This document shows positions 33,975 through 45,599 of a DNA stretch of 64,000 nucleotides, one piece after another. The DNA is from Tetracentron sinense. Taxonomy: Eukaryota; Streptophyta; Magnoliopsida; Trochodendrales; Trochodendraceae. The translations under genes and the position numbers were made by a program. Where the stretch lies: contig CM026568.1 of assembly GCA_015143295.1 (NCBI GenBank), forward strand, positions 15,940,607 to 16,004,606. The letters run 5' to 3'. The notes under the pieces are model-generated. The model was given only the letters and a program-made list of their open reading frames with translations, had not been told where the DNA came from and ran no database searches. How positions within the stretch are numbered: position 1 is the first letter of the stretch; each line of letters starts with the position of its first letter.

Positions 33975-34014
33975 CAATATAAATCCCAAAATTTTCCTTT
34001 TCTGTTGGCGCCAA
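33975..34014 (+). promoter_or_regulatory. TATA-like box and palindromic E2F site upstream of the CDCA7-like gene
   Basis: CAATATAAAT (about 33975-33984) is followed at 34005-34014 by TTGGCGCCAA, a perfect palindrome matching the E2F/DP consensus. It lies 143 bp before the ATG. The position near the expected transcription start fits cell-cycle control of the following gene. Confidence 0.6.
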
Positions 34015-34156
34015 CAAAACCCCTCCAAATTCAGTTTCAGTTTCAGTTTCCTTCTCCCGCTAAAAAAACAGAACGTTAGAAACGAAAACAGAGATTCGAA
34101 GCAAAAAAATCCCTCCCAAATTCCCAATCCTACGATTTCCCAGAAAAGCTACAGCA

Positions 34157-37100
34157 ATGGCGGTCTCTTCTAGCTCTGTTTCTTCAGCACCCATTCCCTC
34201 TACCAACAACCAGAAGAAGAGGAAGAAAGAAACGGGGAAGACGAGTCGCATCAAATCTCATCACATCCAACAACAAATACCCCCACCTCCATCTTCTTCA
34301 CCAACAAAGCGCACGAAATCTCCCAGACTTCGGGTGGTCGAAGCTCCAATCTTTGAGTCCGAGAATGCCAAGTACTGCCACCAGGTAAATTCAAATTATA
34401 CCCAGAAACCCAAATGGGGAAATGCAGTATTTTGACTTGTTCTTGCCTGTAATTTTGAAAAAAAAAATTGACGCAGTGCCGGCAAAAAATCATGGGTTCT
34501 GTGGCTTGCAAGAACCAGAGAAACAACAAGCCTTGCTCCATTAAGATCTGTCGCAAATGCCTGTTGAACAGGTAAGTATATAACTTTTTTTACTTTTGAA
34601 TTTATTTTCTGGGTTGTTTATTTTTTTAGTGTTTATCCAGTTTCATTTCCTTGTTCTTGACCTAGATACGGAGAGAAGACAGAAGATATGGCGAATTCGG
34701 ATGATTGGAAATGCCCCAAATGCAGAGGCATCTGCAATTGCAGTTCGTGCATGTAAGTGTCTGTTTTTGTCTAGTTATGAAAACCCAATTGAAGTTTTCT
34801 TTGCCTGTTATCATCATTAGTTCCTGATCAGTCTAAAATTCAACATTTGTAGGAAGAAACGGGGTCAACAACCTACTGGTATTCTTGTACATACTGCCAA
34901 GTCAACTGGGTTTTCTTCCGTTTCGGAAATGATTCATGCTAAAGGCTCTGAAAATTTGGGCTCTAGAGAGATCATAAAAAATGTGGGTGTCTACTACTCA
35001 ATGGTTTGGCAGCATTGAAGTTTTGGGTCTGTTTGGTTTGTGGGTTTTGTGTTTCTTCATTTTTAGAAACTGATACTCGTTTTTGACAGGAGTCTGGGGT
35101 AGCTTTGACAAGGAAATGCGGGAAGGAAAATCGTTTTGAAGGAGAAAGTGATTCAGGCTTGCAACATAAGCCTCTAGCGGGGATTGGTGATAGGAAGAAG
35201 GCTGGAAAAAGCAAGCGGGAAGAATTGAGCCAGAGTAATGAGGATGGTTCCCTTTCAGAGAAGAAGAGTCCTAAAAAATCCCGGGTTTCCAAGGAAATCT
35301 CTGAGAAAGAACAAGAAAAGAAAGAAGGATTGGATGATGTTGGACTATTAGAGAAGTTGAATTATCGGATGCGGATTCCTGGGAAAATCTCTTCAGATCC
35401 TATCAAGAAAGAAGAGGAGAAAGACGAAAGGAATAGCTTATTACTAGCTTGCAATGAGACACAAGGGCCTGAGTCACCTGACAGTGGAAATGCCGACAAT
35501 TTGGGAACCAAGATTAAATCAATTCCAGAATCTCAAAAACTTAAGAAGAATACTATAAAAACCCAGAACAAAGATTCTGATGCTGATTTCCTGCTGCCTC
35601 AGGGTGATGCTCTAACAACAATAGCTGGCATTGACTTACCTGCTGAAGATGTTGGACATGCCATGCAATTCCTAGAATTCTGTGCAGCTTTTGGAGAGGT
35701 ACGCTACACTTTGGTTTTATCTATCATTGGAGGACACTATAACCAGTAACTTACAGAATATCATACTATTTTGCATCTTGTTGACATAGGACATAGTGAT
35801 CTCGTTGTTCATGTACAAGTTGACGATTTCTGTTTAAATTAGTGGTGACTTCTTGTTGAATCTCTGTTTTTAATTGTGAACTACTCAAGTTGGGGAAGTA
35901 TACCAGTCTAGTTTTGTTGTTTGAGTTCAAGGATTGGGTATGAGGGTAGAGGAGCTTGATGCTTGACTTCAAAGACATCTATAGTCTCAATTATGTTGGT
36001 GAAGTTCTCTTAATCTCAAAAACCTGTGCTCTGTTTTGGCTGTAATTCTGCTGGCCGGTCAGTCTGCTCAAACCAGTTTCTGTTTCACCGTTCCCGGGTT
36101 TATCATGAATCAGCAAGGAAATTTTGTTTTTGCAAATCTGACTTATAATTCTCAATCCTATCTGATTTGGATTTCTCAATCTTCCCGTTAGTTTAATGTT
36201 ACATAGATTTAATCTGTGACATAGCAGTCCAAAACCTAATGCAGGAGTGAATATTAATTGCATGTCTGACTTAATTTTATTGTATCAATGTGGTTACAAT
36301 CTTCCAAGAACATATAAGAGAGCCTCCAAAACTGGATCCTTCACTATCATGTCAAGTATTGTTGGGTCTCTTCCTATTTTATGCTAATTTTTTTTGTTAC
36401 TCTTTAGGTTCTTGATATGAAGAAAGGACAACCTGAATCAGTTCTTCGAGAATTAATGCATGGGCGCAGTTGTCGTCGAGGACATGATTCTGTAACTGTT
36501 CGGTTTCATATCCAATTGTTGTCTCTGATACAAAAGGACTCGAGGCAAATGTATAATTATTTGCCCAAGTGAGTTTATACAAAAGTATACAATTTTATTT
36601 AATTCTACCTAGTGAAATCATTTTCTCATCTTCAATATCTTATCTTTCAATTAGATATCCTCTCTTACAACGAACAAGCTGTGGTAGTTCATGGTTGCAA
36701 GCTCTTGGGAAATGCATTTCTAAGTCTCGGTGGGCATTGAAGGAATTGCCTTCAGATTGTCTTGGTAGAGTTGGTGATGAATATAATAATCTAGACTCCT
36801 CAAAAAGGCTCAGACTCTTGAATTTTCTATGTGATGAAGCTCTTGGCACTGTGTAAGTGCTAGAGATAGTGATGCGTCATTGATTTTTTTCTTTCTCTTC
36901 CTTTATTTTCTCTTTTTTTGAGAAATTCATAAACAATGTGTCAGAGACTTGAGGAGTTGGATCGACGAACAAACTTCAAAATTTGTTGAAGGAAAGAAGG
37001 AAGCAAAACAAAAAGTTCTTTCTACAAAAGATAATGTAACCATGTATTAACAACACTTTTTTTGTGCTGTGTTGATCTTTTAAGTTGCAATGTTCTGAAA

Positions 37101-38713
37101 AAGCTGTGTTGTTGTGTATAGGAGAAACGTATGAAGTATAAGCTGCAGGATGAGGTGACTAAAGCCATTCTCTTGAAAAATGGTGCTCCTCTTTCTATCT
37201 CTGAGCATGAGGTTCTTGTTTCCAAAATAAAAACTGAAGCAGCACTTGTTCATGCGGAGATGCTAGAAGCACAAGACATAGTACCTAAGAGTACGTTTTT
37301 GAACTGTTGCTTTGTTCCACGGCTATTTTGTGATTTCCTTGCTCTCTTCATCTCTAATCTTGATTTAACATTGGATAAGGAAATGCAAGCTTGTACTTGT
37401 GGGCCTGCTGTTTTACCAAGGATGTTTAGCTTTTAGCATATGTTAATCTTGGAGTTATGTTTATAGTATTGACTGGTTGGCAAATACAGGTTTTCAACTC
37501 TGTGGTCTTTTTGCTGCCTGATGCGCTTATTAAGTGCAAAAGCATGGCTTCATTAGCTAATGAGGAACTCCCTGTTAATGGTTTAGTAATCAAAGTATGA
37601 ATAATTTGATGCGAATAAATCATATAGCAGTTATCAAGTTAGGGAAGCAGTTATTGTTTTTGTTTTATTTGGATACAAGGAGCCGAGGACAGTGGAAACA
37701 TGCTTGAGACCTTCCCATTGGTGGAAAGTAGTGTCCATGTGGGCTGTGAAATCTCACCAATTTGACACCAAGGTTGGAATCTCATCCTTTGGGACGCTCG
37801 AAATTTATGTGTACAGTTCATAATTTCTACTTGATGTCCTTGGAAGGAGAGAAGGCACATCAGGGGAAGATACTTCAGAGCTATCATAAGATATTCTTTG
37901 GTTACACCAGTCACAAATCAATATAAGGCAGCAAATGAATAGGGACTGTTAACCCATCTATGTCATCCCCTCCCCTTGACTGTTCTCATAGCTCCACATG
38001 GTCTTTGCTGTAACAATGGTTTTAGTTTTGTTTCTTCATGGGCCTCAACTTATTCAAATAGCTGTTTAATTGCTTCTTTGCAATGTCCATAGAGAAACAA
38101 AGAGTGGATGCTGTTAGAACAGAGCCTATACTATTAGATGGGAATGGTCGCGCATATTGGAGATTGAAAAGCTACCCTGGTGAATCAAATATTTTGCTTC
38201 AAGGTTCGTCTTAACTGCATTGATTTGACGTTTAATGGGTCCCTTTTGCGACTTTGGATGCAATGATTTTTTGTTTTTTTTTCTCCAAAAATTACAGATA
38301 TCAGTTGCCGAGAAGCAGTTACTTCGGAAGAAAAGTGGTTCACATATGATGTTGAACAGACAAGAGCAGTTGACAAATACATTTCTTCTTTAAAGGTGAG
38401 CACAAATTTTGCTTCAATTTTGAGTTTGATATGATTCTTGGGGCTGTCTCAGTGCATGGGATGCATTATTAATAGATTTATTTCTTACCCAAAAAAGGAA
38501 AAAGATAGATTCATCCCTGGTTTACATTATACAATGGTATGTGAACCAGTGCAGTCAAAGAGTGACTTAGATTATGATCTAGGCAGGCACTCACTAAATC
38601 TTATATAATGTAAATGAAAAATAAAATTTGGTCCCCTAGTCTGGAAGCTTTGACTACATTGATGTGAACTTACATCTTATTTTCAGGATCTCCGACGAGG
38701 ATTGTGCTTGTAG
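34157..38713 (+). CDS. CDCA7-like nuclear protein: 4CXXC (R1) zinc finger + DDT + WHIM-like region
   Basis: Twelve exons join in frame with GT-AG borders: 34157-34384, 34477-34571, 34666-34752, 34853-34982, 35090-35698, 36408-36568, 36655-36852, 36945-37035, 37122-37290, 38093-38203, 38298-38395 and 38687-38713 (TAG), giving 667 residues. Residues 1-70 are basic and Ser/Pro-rich with KKRKK, a likely nuclear signal. The zf-4CXXC_R1 finger is at about 74-150: YCHQCRQKI, CRKCLLNRYGE, then WKCPKCRGICNCSSC and a GILVHTAK strand. A charged linker of about 190 residues follows. The DDT domain is at about 355-420 (IDLPAEDVGHAMQFLEFC, GQPESVLRELM). A Lys/Glu helical stretch (about 504-590) and the WHIM/WSD-like segment LLDGNGRAYWRLKSYPG (about 600-620) end the protein. 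CDCA7 relatives bind DNA and recruit the remodeler HELLS/DDM1, and DDT-WHIM modules bind ISWI-type remodelers. Which partner applies here is inference. Confidence 0.93.
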
Positions 38714-39372
38714 ATCTAAAGGAGTATTCGAAACACATCAAGCCTTGCTTATTAGATGATAGCGATGAATGGGACAACCTATTACTCAGGGTTATGACAT
38801 GCCATTGCATCGCTGTTGAAGCACAAATTTTGTAATGTAACATCTTTACCTATTTTTCAGTTATCACATCAATGATATGGAAGTTGTTCTCATCCATTTG
38901 TTTTTTTTTTGGTTGTATGGTATCATGTAATACACACTAAACACACAGTGACATAATTGAGGGTGAAAATTATGCAATCTTAGTCCTAAATTGATTTAGA
39001 TAAGAAGAGAATTGAAAATTTAAAAAGCTTTAAAAGTAATCAACCTAGAAATCTCAATCCAAGGATTCAAAGAGCTCTTTGTAGGAGAAAAATCAAGAAG
39101 AAAAGTCTTTAATTTTATTTAATCATAAAATGAACTTATGCCTAACTCTTTTTGGAAACACAGGATCTTCTTCGGTTAGAACGTGTTCGGTAATAACATA
39201 GAAGTCACACCGGTCTCATTAACTTTAGTTTGCTAGCGTTAACCCTTACCTCTTTGTTAGAATATTTTTAAAAAAAGCCTGCAAGTTTTATAAACCCTAT
39301 CCAGCCTAACTGGTTATATTTGGAGACGATTCGAAGTGAGCCCAATTCTCTTAAATGGCTTATTGTTTGCAC
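38714..39372. other. 3' flank of the CDCA7-like gene, nothing else
   Basis: This contains the gene's probable 3' UTR. A stretch in the last intron and after the stop (VDLKEYSKHIKPCLLDDSDE-like wording near 38710-38760) could be an alternative, longer C-terminus if the TAG at 38711 were bypassed by another acceptor. I saw no such site. Confidence 0.4.
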
Positions 39373-39538
39373 CAATGTTGTAAAACGTGAAGGCGTGAGG
39401 CAAGGCGTTAGGACCTCAAGATGCGTGAGGCTTAAGCCTCATAAGAAAGTTTCATGCTCTCTCATTTTAACAAATAAATAAAATACAAGAAAAATTTGAA
39501 AAAATATTCAAAAAGTTAATGAAAGATTATAGTGTGTG

Positions 39539-39573
<35 letters not shown>

Positions 39574-40124
39574 GTATTTGTATTTGTATTTGTATTTGTG
39601 TACATTGTGTGTGTGCGTGTGGGTTCACGAGTACACATAGGAAATACTATATAAATTATATAACTTTCAAAAAATTAAAGATAAGAAATGCAAGCAAATG
39701 CTGAAATTTATATTTTCTTTTTTGTTCATATACATATTGAAGATGATTTCAATCATCAATTCATGTGTAGATTTAGAATTTTAGTAAAAAATTGCAAATA
39801 ATTCATGAACTATATTGTAGGCCTGTGACTCTAAATTTTTGCAATGTCTACTAAGGTAATAGTGTGAATTAGACTCAATAGTTATGACATTTAAGTATCA
39901 GTTGTGGCTACAACCCTAATTTTAGTTAATGAATGAGGCGTACACCATAAACATATAGCAAGTTTTAAGGCGTGAGACGTGTTCCTCATGTGAGCCTCAC
40001 ACTTTGAGGCGTAAGCCTCGTGGGGTTTAAGTCTTATGGTTAAGCCTCAAGGTGTTTTCTTTAAGCCTTGTCCGAGCCGAGCCGAGCCTTGAGGTGTAAG
40101 CCTCACACGTCTTTTAAAACATTG
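39373..40124. mobile_element. hAT-type MITE, GAGGCGTGAGGC-rich
   Basis: The ends CAATGTTGTAAAACGTGAAGG and ..CACGTCTTTTAAAACATTG are inverted repeats, flanked by the perfect 8-bp duplication GTTTGCAC (39365-39372 and 40125-40132). Subterminal GGCGTGAGGC and GCCTCA words are abundant. The interior has an (AT)n(GTAT)n(TTTGTA)n microsatellite at 39536-39600. Confidence 0.85.
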
Positions 40125-40213
40125 GTTTGCACTTGCCCACCAAAAGGTAAACCCTATCCTCCTTGACTTTTAATTGAAAAAGGAAATTTTAGAAGCCTAA
40201 TATGAGCTATATG

Positions 40214-40563
40214 AAAGTGGTTGCTCTGGTGGTAGGACATGATTCCCCATGAGGGATGGGCTAGGTTTCGAGTCTTTGAGGTGGTAGGTCCACCGCCATC
40301 GTATTAACCTAACCTTCCTGGTTGCTTTAGGACATGATTCCCCATAGGGGGTGGACTAGGTTTTGAGTCCTTGAGGCGGTAGGCCCATTGCCATTGTATT
40401 AACCTATCCTTCCTGGTTGCTCTAGGGGTAGGACATGATTCCCTATAGGGGGTGGACTAGGTTTTGAGTCTTTGAGGCGGTAGGCTCACCGCCATGGTAT
40501 TAACCTAACTCCTAACCTAAAACCTTAGATAAATGATATGTACCAAAAAAAAATAAAAAATAG
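40214..40563 (+). mobile_element. tRNA-derived SINE with a triplicated body
   Basis: The perfect 10-bp duplication GAGCTATATG (40204-40213 and 40564-40573) encloses a sequence ending in an A-rich tail (AAAAAAAAATAAAAAA). The head GTGGTTGCTCTGGTGGTAGGA resembles a tRNA box A, and GGTTTCGAGTC resembles box B. The head-like unit (GGACATGATTCCCC, GGACTAGGTTTTGAGTC, ACCGCCAT, TATTAACCTA) repeats three times at about 100-bp spacing. Confidence 0.75.
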
Positions 40564-40735
40564 GAGCTATATGGTGCTCGATTTGTGGGCGTAAAAGTTT
40601 ATAAGCATACTGTTTTAGTCGTGAAAAATGTTAGGGATCGAGCTTGCGCCATAAAGGTCTGGGCATGAGCCCATTTAGTTTCTATACCCCCAAATGTGCA
40701 TTAGGGCATCTTAAAAACCGAAGAGGATGTCCTAA

Positions 40736-40852
40736 TTAATTTGTCAATAGGCCGGACTTGGCCTTGAATACTGTGATTTTTGAATAGGCCTGGTCTGAGC
40801 CCAGCCCATTTACAAGAGGTTCTTGAGCCGAAATTTGGGCTGTTGACACCCC
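40736..40852. mobile_element. Possible short hAT-like relic (TTGACACCCCTA end)
   Basis: The right end GGGCTGTTGACACCCCTA matches the right end of the element at 30547-31094. The left end ATTAATTTGTCAATAGG is a poor partner, and GTCCTA flanks both sides. The boundary is tentative. Confidence 0.35.
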
Positions 40853-40975
40853 TAGTCCTAGAGTACCCCTCAGGGTATGCATAGGGACAAAATAGGCTTT
40901 TGGCAGCCCTATATGGCGCAAGCCAGGTCTCCTTAGCAAAATTCTTTTATGACGTCTCATAACAAAGTCCTTTTA

Positions 40976-41293
40976 GGCTCCGATCTTTTGGTGGAACTTT
41001 TAAAAGTGCAGAACATTAATGTTTTGGAACAAGAGGCAAGAGTCTAGGAAGAGAGGGGAGATGGTTCCTAACCCTTTTACTCATGGTATCTCAGATTTAG
41101 TGAGTTCAATTTAATTAGAAGTTCCACATCTGTGGAACTTAAAAAATCCAAATTTTTTGGTGGAACTAGAAAGTTCCATATTTATAGAACTTTTGCACTC
41201 TTATGGAATAATATGGTTCTAGACATTAAGTAAAATTAGACATGAAACAATGAAAGTTTTAGACTTTAAAAGTTCCACCAAAAGAACGGAGCC
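40976..41293. mobile_element. MITE with 28-bp terminal inverted repeats (GGCTCCG)
   Basis: The left end GGCTCCGATCTTTTGGTGGA.. and right end ..AGTTCCACCAAAAGAACGGAGCC are inverted repeats. Three internal GTTCCA words repeat the terminal motif. The target duplication is short or unclear (TTTTA before, TATAT after). Confidence 0.8.
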
Positions 41294-44034
41294 TATATCT
41301 ATTGCTTACTCTTCTTATTATCTTTATACACTTCTAGTGTTTTGATCTTTCTTATGCACAACATGATTAGAGTTCTCCAAAATGCTAATCTTATCGAGAT
41401 ACAAAGTTATCGAAGCTTTGTTCTTTCTAGTTAAATTCTACAAAATTTTCAGGTACATCAACAATCCACAATGCATTGACATGCTAAGTTTGTCATTCTC
41501 AACTAGCAATTTTTTCCTTCTGTCTTGGCATTCCAGTGCTTGGTTGGAATGTACTGCAACCTCTTGAAGTTTGACCCACCATTGTCTAAGTACACCATGT
41601 TTAGTTACTGGCAATAGATCTTTCACCATGATCTTTATGCATTGAAGCAGCTATACTTCCTGTTTACAGGTCATGTAACAGATTTCTCTTATCCAATCAA
41701 CAATGGCAACAGAGGTGTGAATAATTATTTATCACCATTTAAGGTTATTAACTACAATAGAAATCCCTGAAGAAAATCCCTACTTTAGAACAGTATCTTA
41801 AAACCCAGATAACGCCAAATTGACAGATTGGCAAGCTGGGAAACCAGACCTTTTAGTAGTTTGATGCATATTGGGTGGGTTTGTACAATGGGATAGATGG
41901 TTTTAGAAGGGAGAAAATTAGAGTTCAAGGAGTAGAGACTAGAGAGAAGGCTGTAAGGGGATATTTTTTGGATTGAGAATGGGTTTGGCTTTAGAAAATA
42001 TGAACTGTATTCTACTATTCCCAATTAGTCAGTAGAAATGACAGCAAAATAGATGAATTTTATACATGAAGTCTATAGGGTTCACTTGGCCTGTCCATTG
42101 GGGGCATTGGTTTGGGTTACATAACATGGCAATAGATATTCAACACCATTACAAGAGCTCTAACTTTTTGTTGCTGCATAGCATGTACAAGCTATCATAT
42201 TATCTCTGTCTTGATGTTTAAGTACCTGCATTCTCTTTTGCACTGCCCATAGATTTGGAAATTTAATCCACTCTTTGGCTATATTCATCATGCACCAATT
42301 TGAATGCAGTACTGAAAAAATGTAAATCAAGCACAACATTGTCTACGAAGAACTCAGGTTTGAATAAAGTACAGGAAAATAGAAAATATAGTTTATCTCC
42401 ATTAGAGAATAAATTGCTAGTTCTATAACAGTTTGGCATAAAAAAATATGTTTTTTTAAAATTCGCGATCTGTTCTATTCAAACTACTGGACAAACTTCC
42501 CAATGTTGTTAACATCAATAAACACATACAAAAGGAGACAGAGTAGTTGAGAATGAAGTTACAATTGAAATCAATTTTGTCAAATCTATGTAGAATTAAA
42601 TGGGACTACCTCTGGGTCTTCTTCTTATAGTTAATACCATCAGTGCCATATCTCTAATATTTGGGGTCGGTGACATGTGTTATACCATTCTACTAATTTA
42701 AGAGCTATATCTTTGGTTAGAGCCTGCTTGAGCTACATTGGGATAGAAGGAGGAAATATGAAACACACTAACTACAATTAATTAAGCTTGATAAAAACAA
42801 GCCTAGTCCATGTGATTACAAAGTAAACACAGTTTGATTTTTCTTTTCTTAATTTTCAACTTCCATTATTTGGCCTTGAAACATACTTTAGATCTTGTTG
42901 AATAGAAATGAAAATGTCAATAGTCATTTTAGTGCTATCAAGAGTGATTTATCAAAACTATATCCGTGAAAAACGCTCAATTCAATTATATAATTGTTGA
43001 CACAAGCAAAATGGTTTGACAATTTTAGTGGGTTAATGATATCAAAGCATTTCTTGAATGGCGAGGATCCCTTCATGCCATGATGTAAACATATAGACAA
43101 ATTCAAACGAAAATACGAAAAAAGAAAAATAAAGAATAACAGGATGTTTTTTTAGCAGTATTAATTAACTTTTTGATTAGTTAAATTAGGATCATATGAT
43201 ATTAGGTCATTAGGTATGAGTAAAGGAGAGGAAGAAAAATACAAGAGAATAAACTTGATAAGAATATATAAAATAACAAACCTCCTATTCTAATGCTATT
43301 ATTTAAACCACATAACTACTACCCATATAAAATTACTGACTTATCCACCCAATTATTTCGGTATCTGCTTGCACTGTTCTTATGCACTATACGCATCTGA
43401 TTGAGACCCACTGCTAGTGTCAGGAATTTGACCCGATCAAATGACCCTGATATTCAAATCTACTGAATTTTTTAGAGCATCTTCTCATCTGATTTGATGC
43501 AAGTGTTTCTCTTTCCTCATATACTTCTTATGTACTCTATATTCTAGAAGCCTACCTAAGTTTTTGGTAGATCCAAATTTAGATGAACATGTGATGATGC
43601 CCAAGTGCTTTTTCTTGCTTAGACAAGGACATGAACATAGCCCTTTTAAGGATATGAGATCTTTCACCCATACTCCTTTTATCGTCACATGTTGGATGGT
43701 GTGTGGATGTCTAAGCGTCCATTTCGGGTGTCGGCCAAAGATAATCCGAAGTCTTGTTAAAGTATTAGTGGGATCCACCGTAAAATCTTTATCTTCTTGC
43801 CCTGAAAAGCGGAGAGTGTGATAAACGGGGAGTGGGACTTGCAAAATCCAAGAAAAATATATTGAAAATTTTTTTTCTATTCATTTCCATTTCTTGCAGC
43901 TAATTTCAACTTTTCTAGGGCTTCTGCCTTTTAATGTACAGATCACCTTTGCAAGTTGCAACACAACCTCCCTGACCTTTCCTCCTCTCCTTTTCAACAT
44001 TTACAAAACATTAAACAAAAAAAACAGGAAAATG
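41294..44034. other. Intergenic, no gene recognised
   Basis: Short minus frames at 41438-41629 and 43485-43844 show no domain I recognise and may be decayed transposon pieces. The last part before 44035 is the 3' flank of the RAV gene. Confidence 0.4.
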
Positions 44035-45108
44035 CTACAACGCTCCAATAGCGCGTTGTTTCTTACAACACTCTAATGACAGTAACTCCATCTCTCTCAT
44101 CCTCTTACCATCCACAACACTGCTGACTGGTATTTTCAATATGTTGACTCCAAAGAGTCTAACCACTTGAACCGGGTTGACCGACTGAACCGGGTATCCC
44201 AACACCCCGGTTCCCGATCCGGTTCTCGACTTCCAGTCTATGTAAAGCTGCTTATCCGGTCCGGTCGATCGCTGGAAACTAACGATATCTCCGGCTTTCA
44301 AGTTCTTCTCCTTCACGAACCGGCTCCACCCTTTGGTTAGCACATAGCTCTGACTACTGTTCCAGTAAGAGTATCTGAATCTCCAAACCTTCCCACCATT
44401 ATCCTCAAAATTCAGTAACAGACCCTTAGAAGTGCTACCAATTTGCAAGGGGAAGTTCTTCTCTGCGTGTTGCTTGGGTATAACTAGCCGGTTTAGTTTT
44501 CCGACATCGCTCGGCGTTACCGCCTTATCGAAGAGCTGTTCTCGCACTTTGGCCACCCGGTCGGACCCGGTTGAAGCCATGAAACTGCCTCCTCTATTTC
44601 TATTACCATTTCCATCATACCCATAATTACGCTTACCTTGCTCGAGTTCATCATTGTAAGTATGTTTACGAAGCATGTCGACGATCTCAGTCTTGGAGCG
44701 AGAATTCAGAAACACTGCCTCGATATCATATTCATCAGTCTCCGATAATGGCTTGAAGTTGGTGACGGCGTCGCGGCCACGGAACCTTTGTGCAGCTATG
44801 TCATAGGCCTTAGCAGCTTCTTCTTCTTCATTGAAGGTTCCAAGCCATACCCTTTGGTGTTTTTCGTATATCTGAGCACCCCATCGGCCATTGGGCTGAG
44901 GGACTACTCCTTTGTATTGAGAAGATTGAAGCTTTCGTGACTCGGCCTCCACGCCACTCTCCGAATCTAACACAACACTAGTCCCACTTCCGACTCGGCA
45001 TAAACTCACCGGGGCTTTCTTCGTCGGTAAAGTTATCACCGACGCCGGCGAAGCCGAAATCGAAATCGAATCAGTACTTGTGCTTTCATCTATGCAACTT
45101 CCATCCAT
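44035..45108 (-). CDS. TEM1: TEMPRANILLO/RAV AP2-B3 transcriptional repressor
   Basis: A single uninterrupted frame of 357 residues, intronless as usual for this family. The AP2/ERF domain is at about residues 64-120 ([41 protein letters not shown]). The B3 domain is at about 190-296 ([49 protein letters not shown]). The B3 repression motif RLFGV is at 317-321. A Ser-rich N-terminus (residues 8-24) precedes the AP2 domain. RAV proteins bind CAACA through AP2 and CACCTG through B3. TEM1/TEM2 delay flowering by repressing FT and gibberellin synthesis genes and act in the nucleus. The assignment to TEM1 rather than another RAV rests on the neighbouring HHO and malectin-LRR genes and is inference. 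The start is the family's MDGSCIDE. Confidence 0.96.
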   Translation of the reverse strand: MDGSCIDESTSTDSISISASPASVITLPTKKAPVSLCRVGSGTSVVLDSESGVEAESRKLQSSQYKGVVPQPNGRWGAQIYEKHQRVWLGTFNEEEEAAKAYDIAAQRFRGRDAVTNFKPLSETDEYDIEAVFLNSRSKTEIVDMLRKHTYNDELEQGKRNYGYDGNGNRNRGGSFMASTGSDRVAKVREQLFDKAVTPSDVGKLNRLVIPKQHAEKNFPLQIGSTSKGLLLNFEDNGGKVWRFRYSYWNSSQSYVLTKGWSRFVKEKNLKAGDIVSFQRSTGPDKQLYIDWKSRTGSGTGVLGYPVQSVNPVQVVRLFGVNILKIPVSSVVDGKRMREMELLSLECCKKQRAIGAL

Positions 45109-45187
45109 TTTTCTCTAGCAAATTAAAGTGGAAGAGATTGGAAGGAGAAGGTGTTCTTTGATTGATTATGGTGCACAAAGAAAGGTG

Positions 45188-45229
<42 letters not shown>

Positions 45230-45294
45230 TAGAGGGAGAGAGAGATCTGGATTTTTAATGAAATGGGTTGATTCAAGGTGGAATATATATATAG
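45109..45294 (-). promoter_or_regulatory. TEM1/RAV core promoter and (CT)n 5' UTR
   Basis: On the gene strand a TATATATATA box lies at 45293-45282. A pure (CT)n tract at about 45225-45193 follows in the expected 5' UTR, with further CTCTC at 45247-45232. GA/CT tracts are binding sites for plant BPC (GAGA-binding) proteins. A role here is inferred. Confidence 0.6.
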
Positions 45295-45540
45295 GAGTAG
45301 GCCAAGTGGGTTTTGGTTTTGGGGGGGGGTGTTGGTGTGGGTCAACTCAAGAGGAGGGGTGGTGGTAGGAAGATTCATGGTTATAGAGGGGGAGGAGGGG
45401 GTGGGTCTTAGCTACTATGTATGTGTTGTGGCCTTTGTATGTGAGGTGGGACCCATTTAAACAAGTTGCTGGGATTCACATGACTATGGACCTTGTTTTT
45501 TTTATAAGTTCATCCCCCCTGACCTTTGCTGCTAGTGCTG

Positions 45541-45564
45541 ACCATGAGCATGGCCTCTCTCTCT

Positions 45565-45595
<31 letters not shown>

Positions 45596-45596
45596 G
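45541..45596. repeat. (CT)n microsatellite
   Basis: Two pure CT runs separated by TACT, about 330 bp upstream of the RAV start codon's TATA box, add to the CT-rich character of this promoter. Confidence 0.9.
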
Positions 45597-45599
45597 CTG

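Noticed and set aside
43485-43844. Overlapping frames on both strands (119 and 85 codons)
   Set aside because: No domain was recognised and no splice-linked neighbours exist. Probably chance or a decayed repeat.
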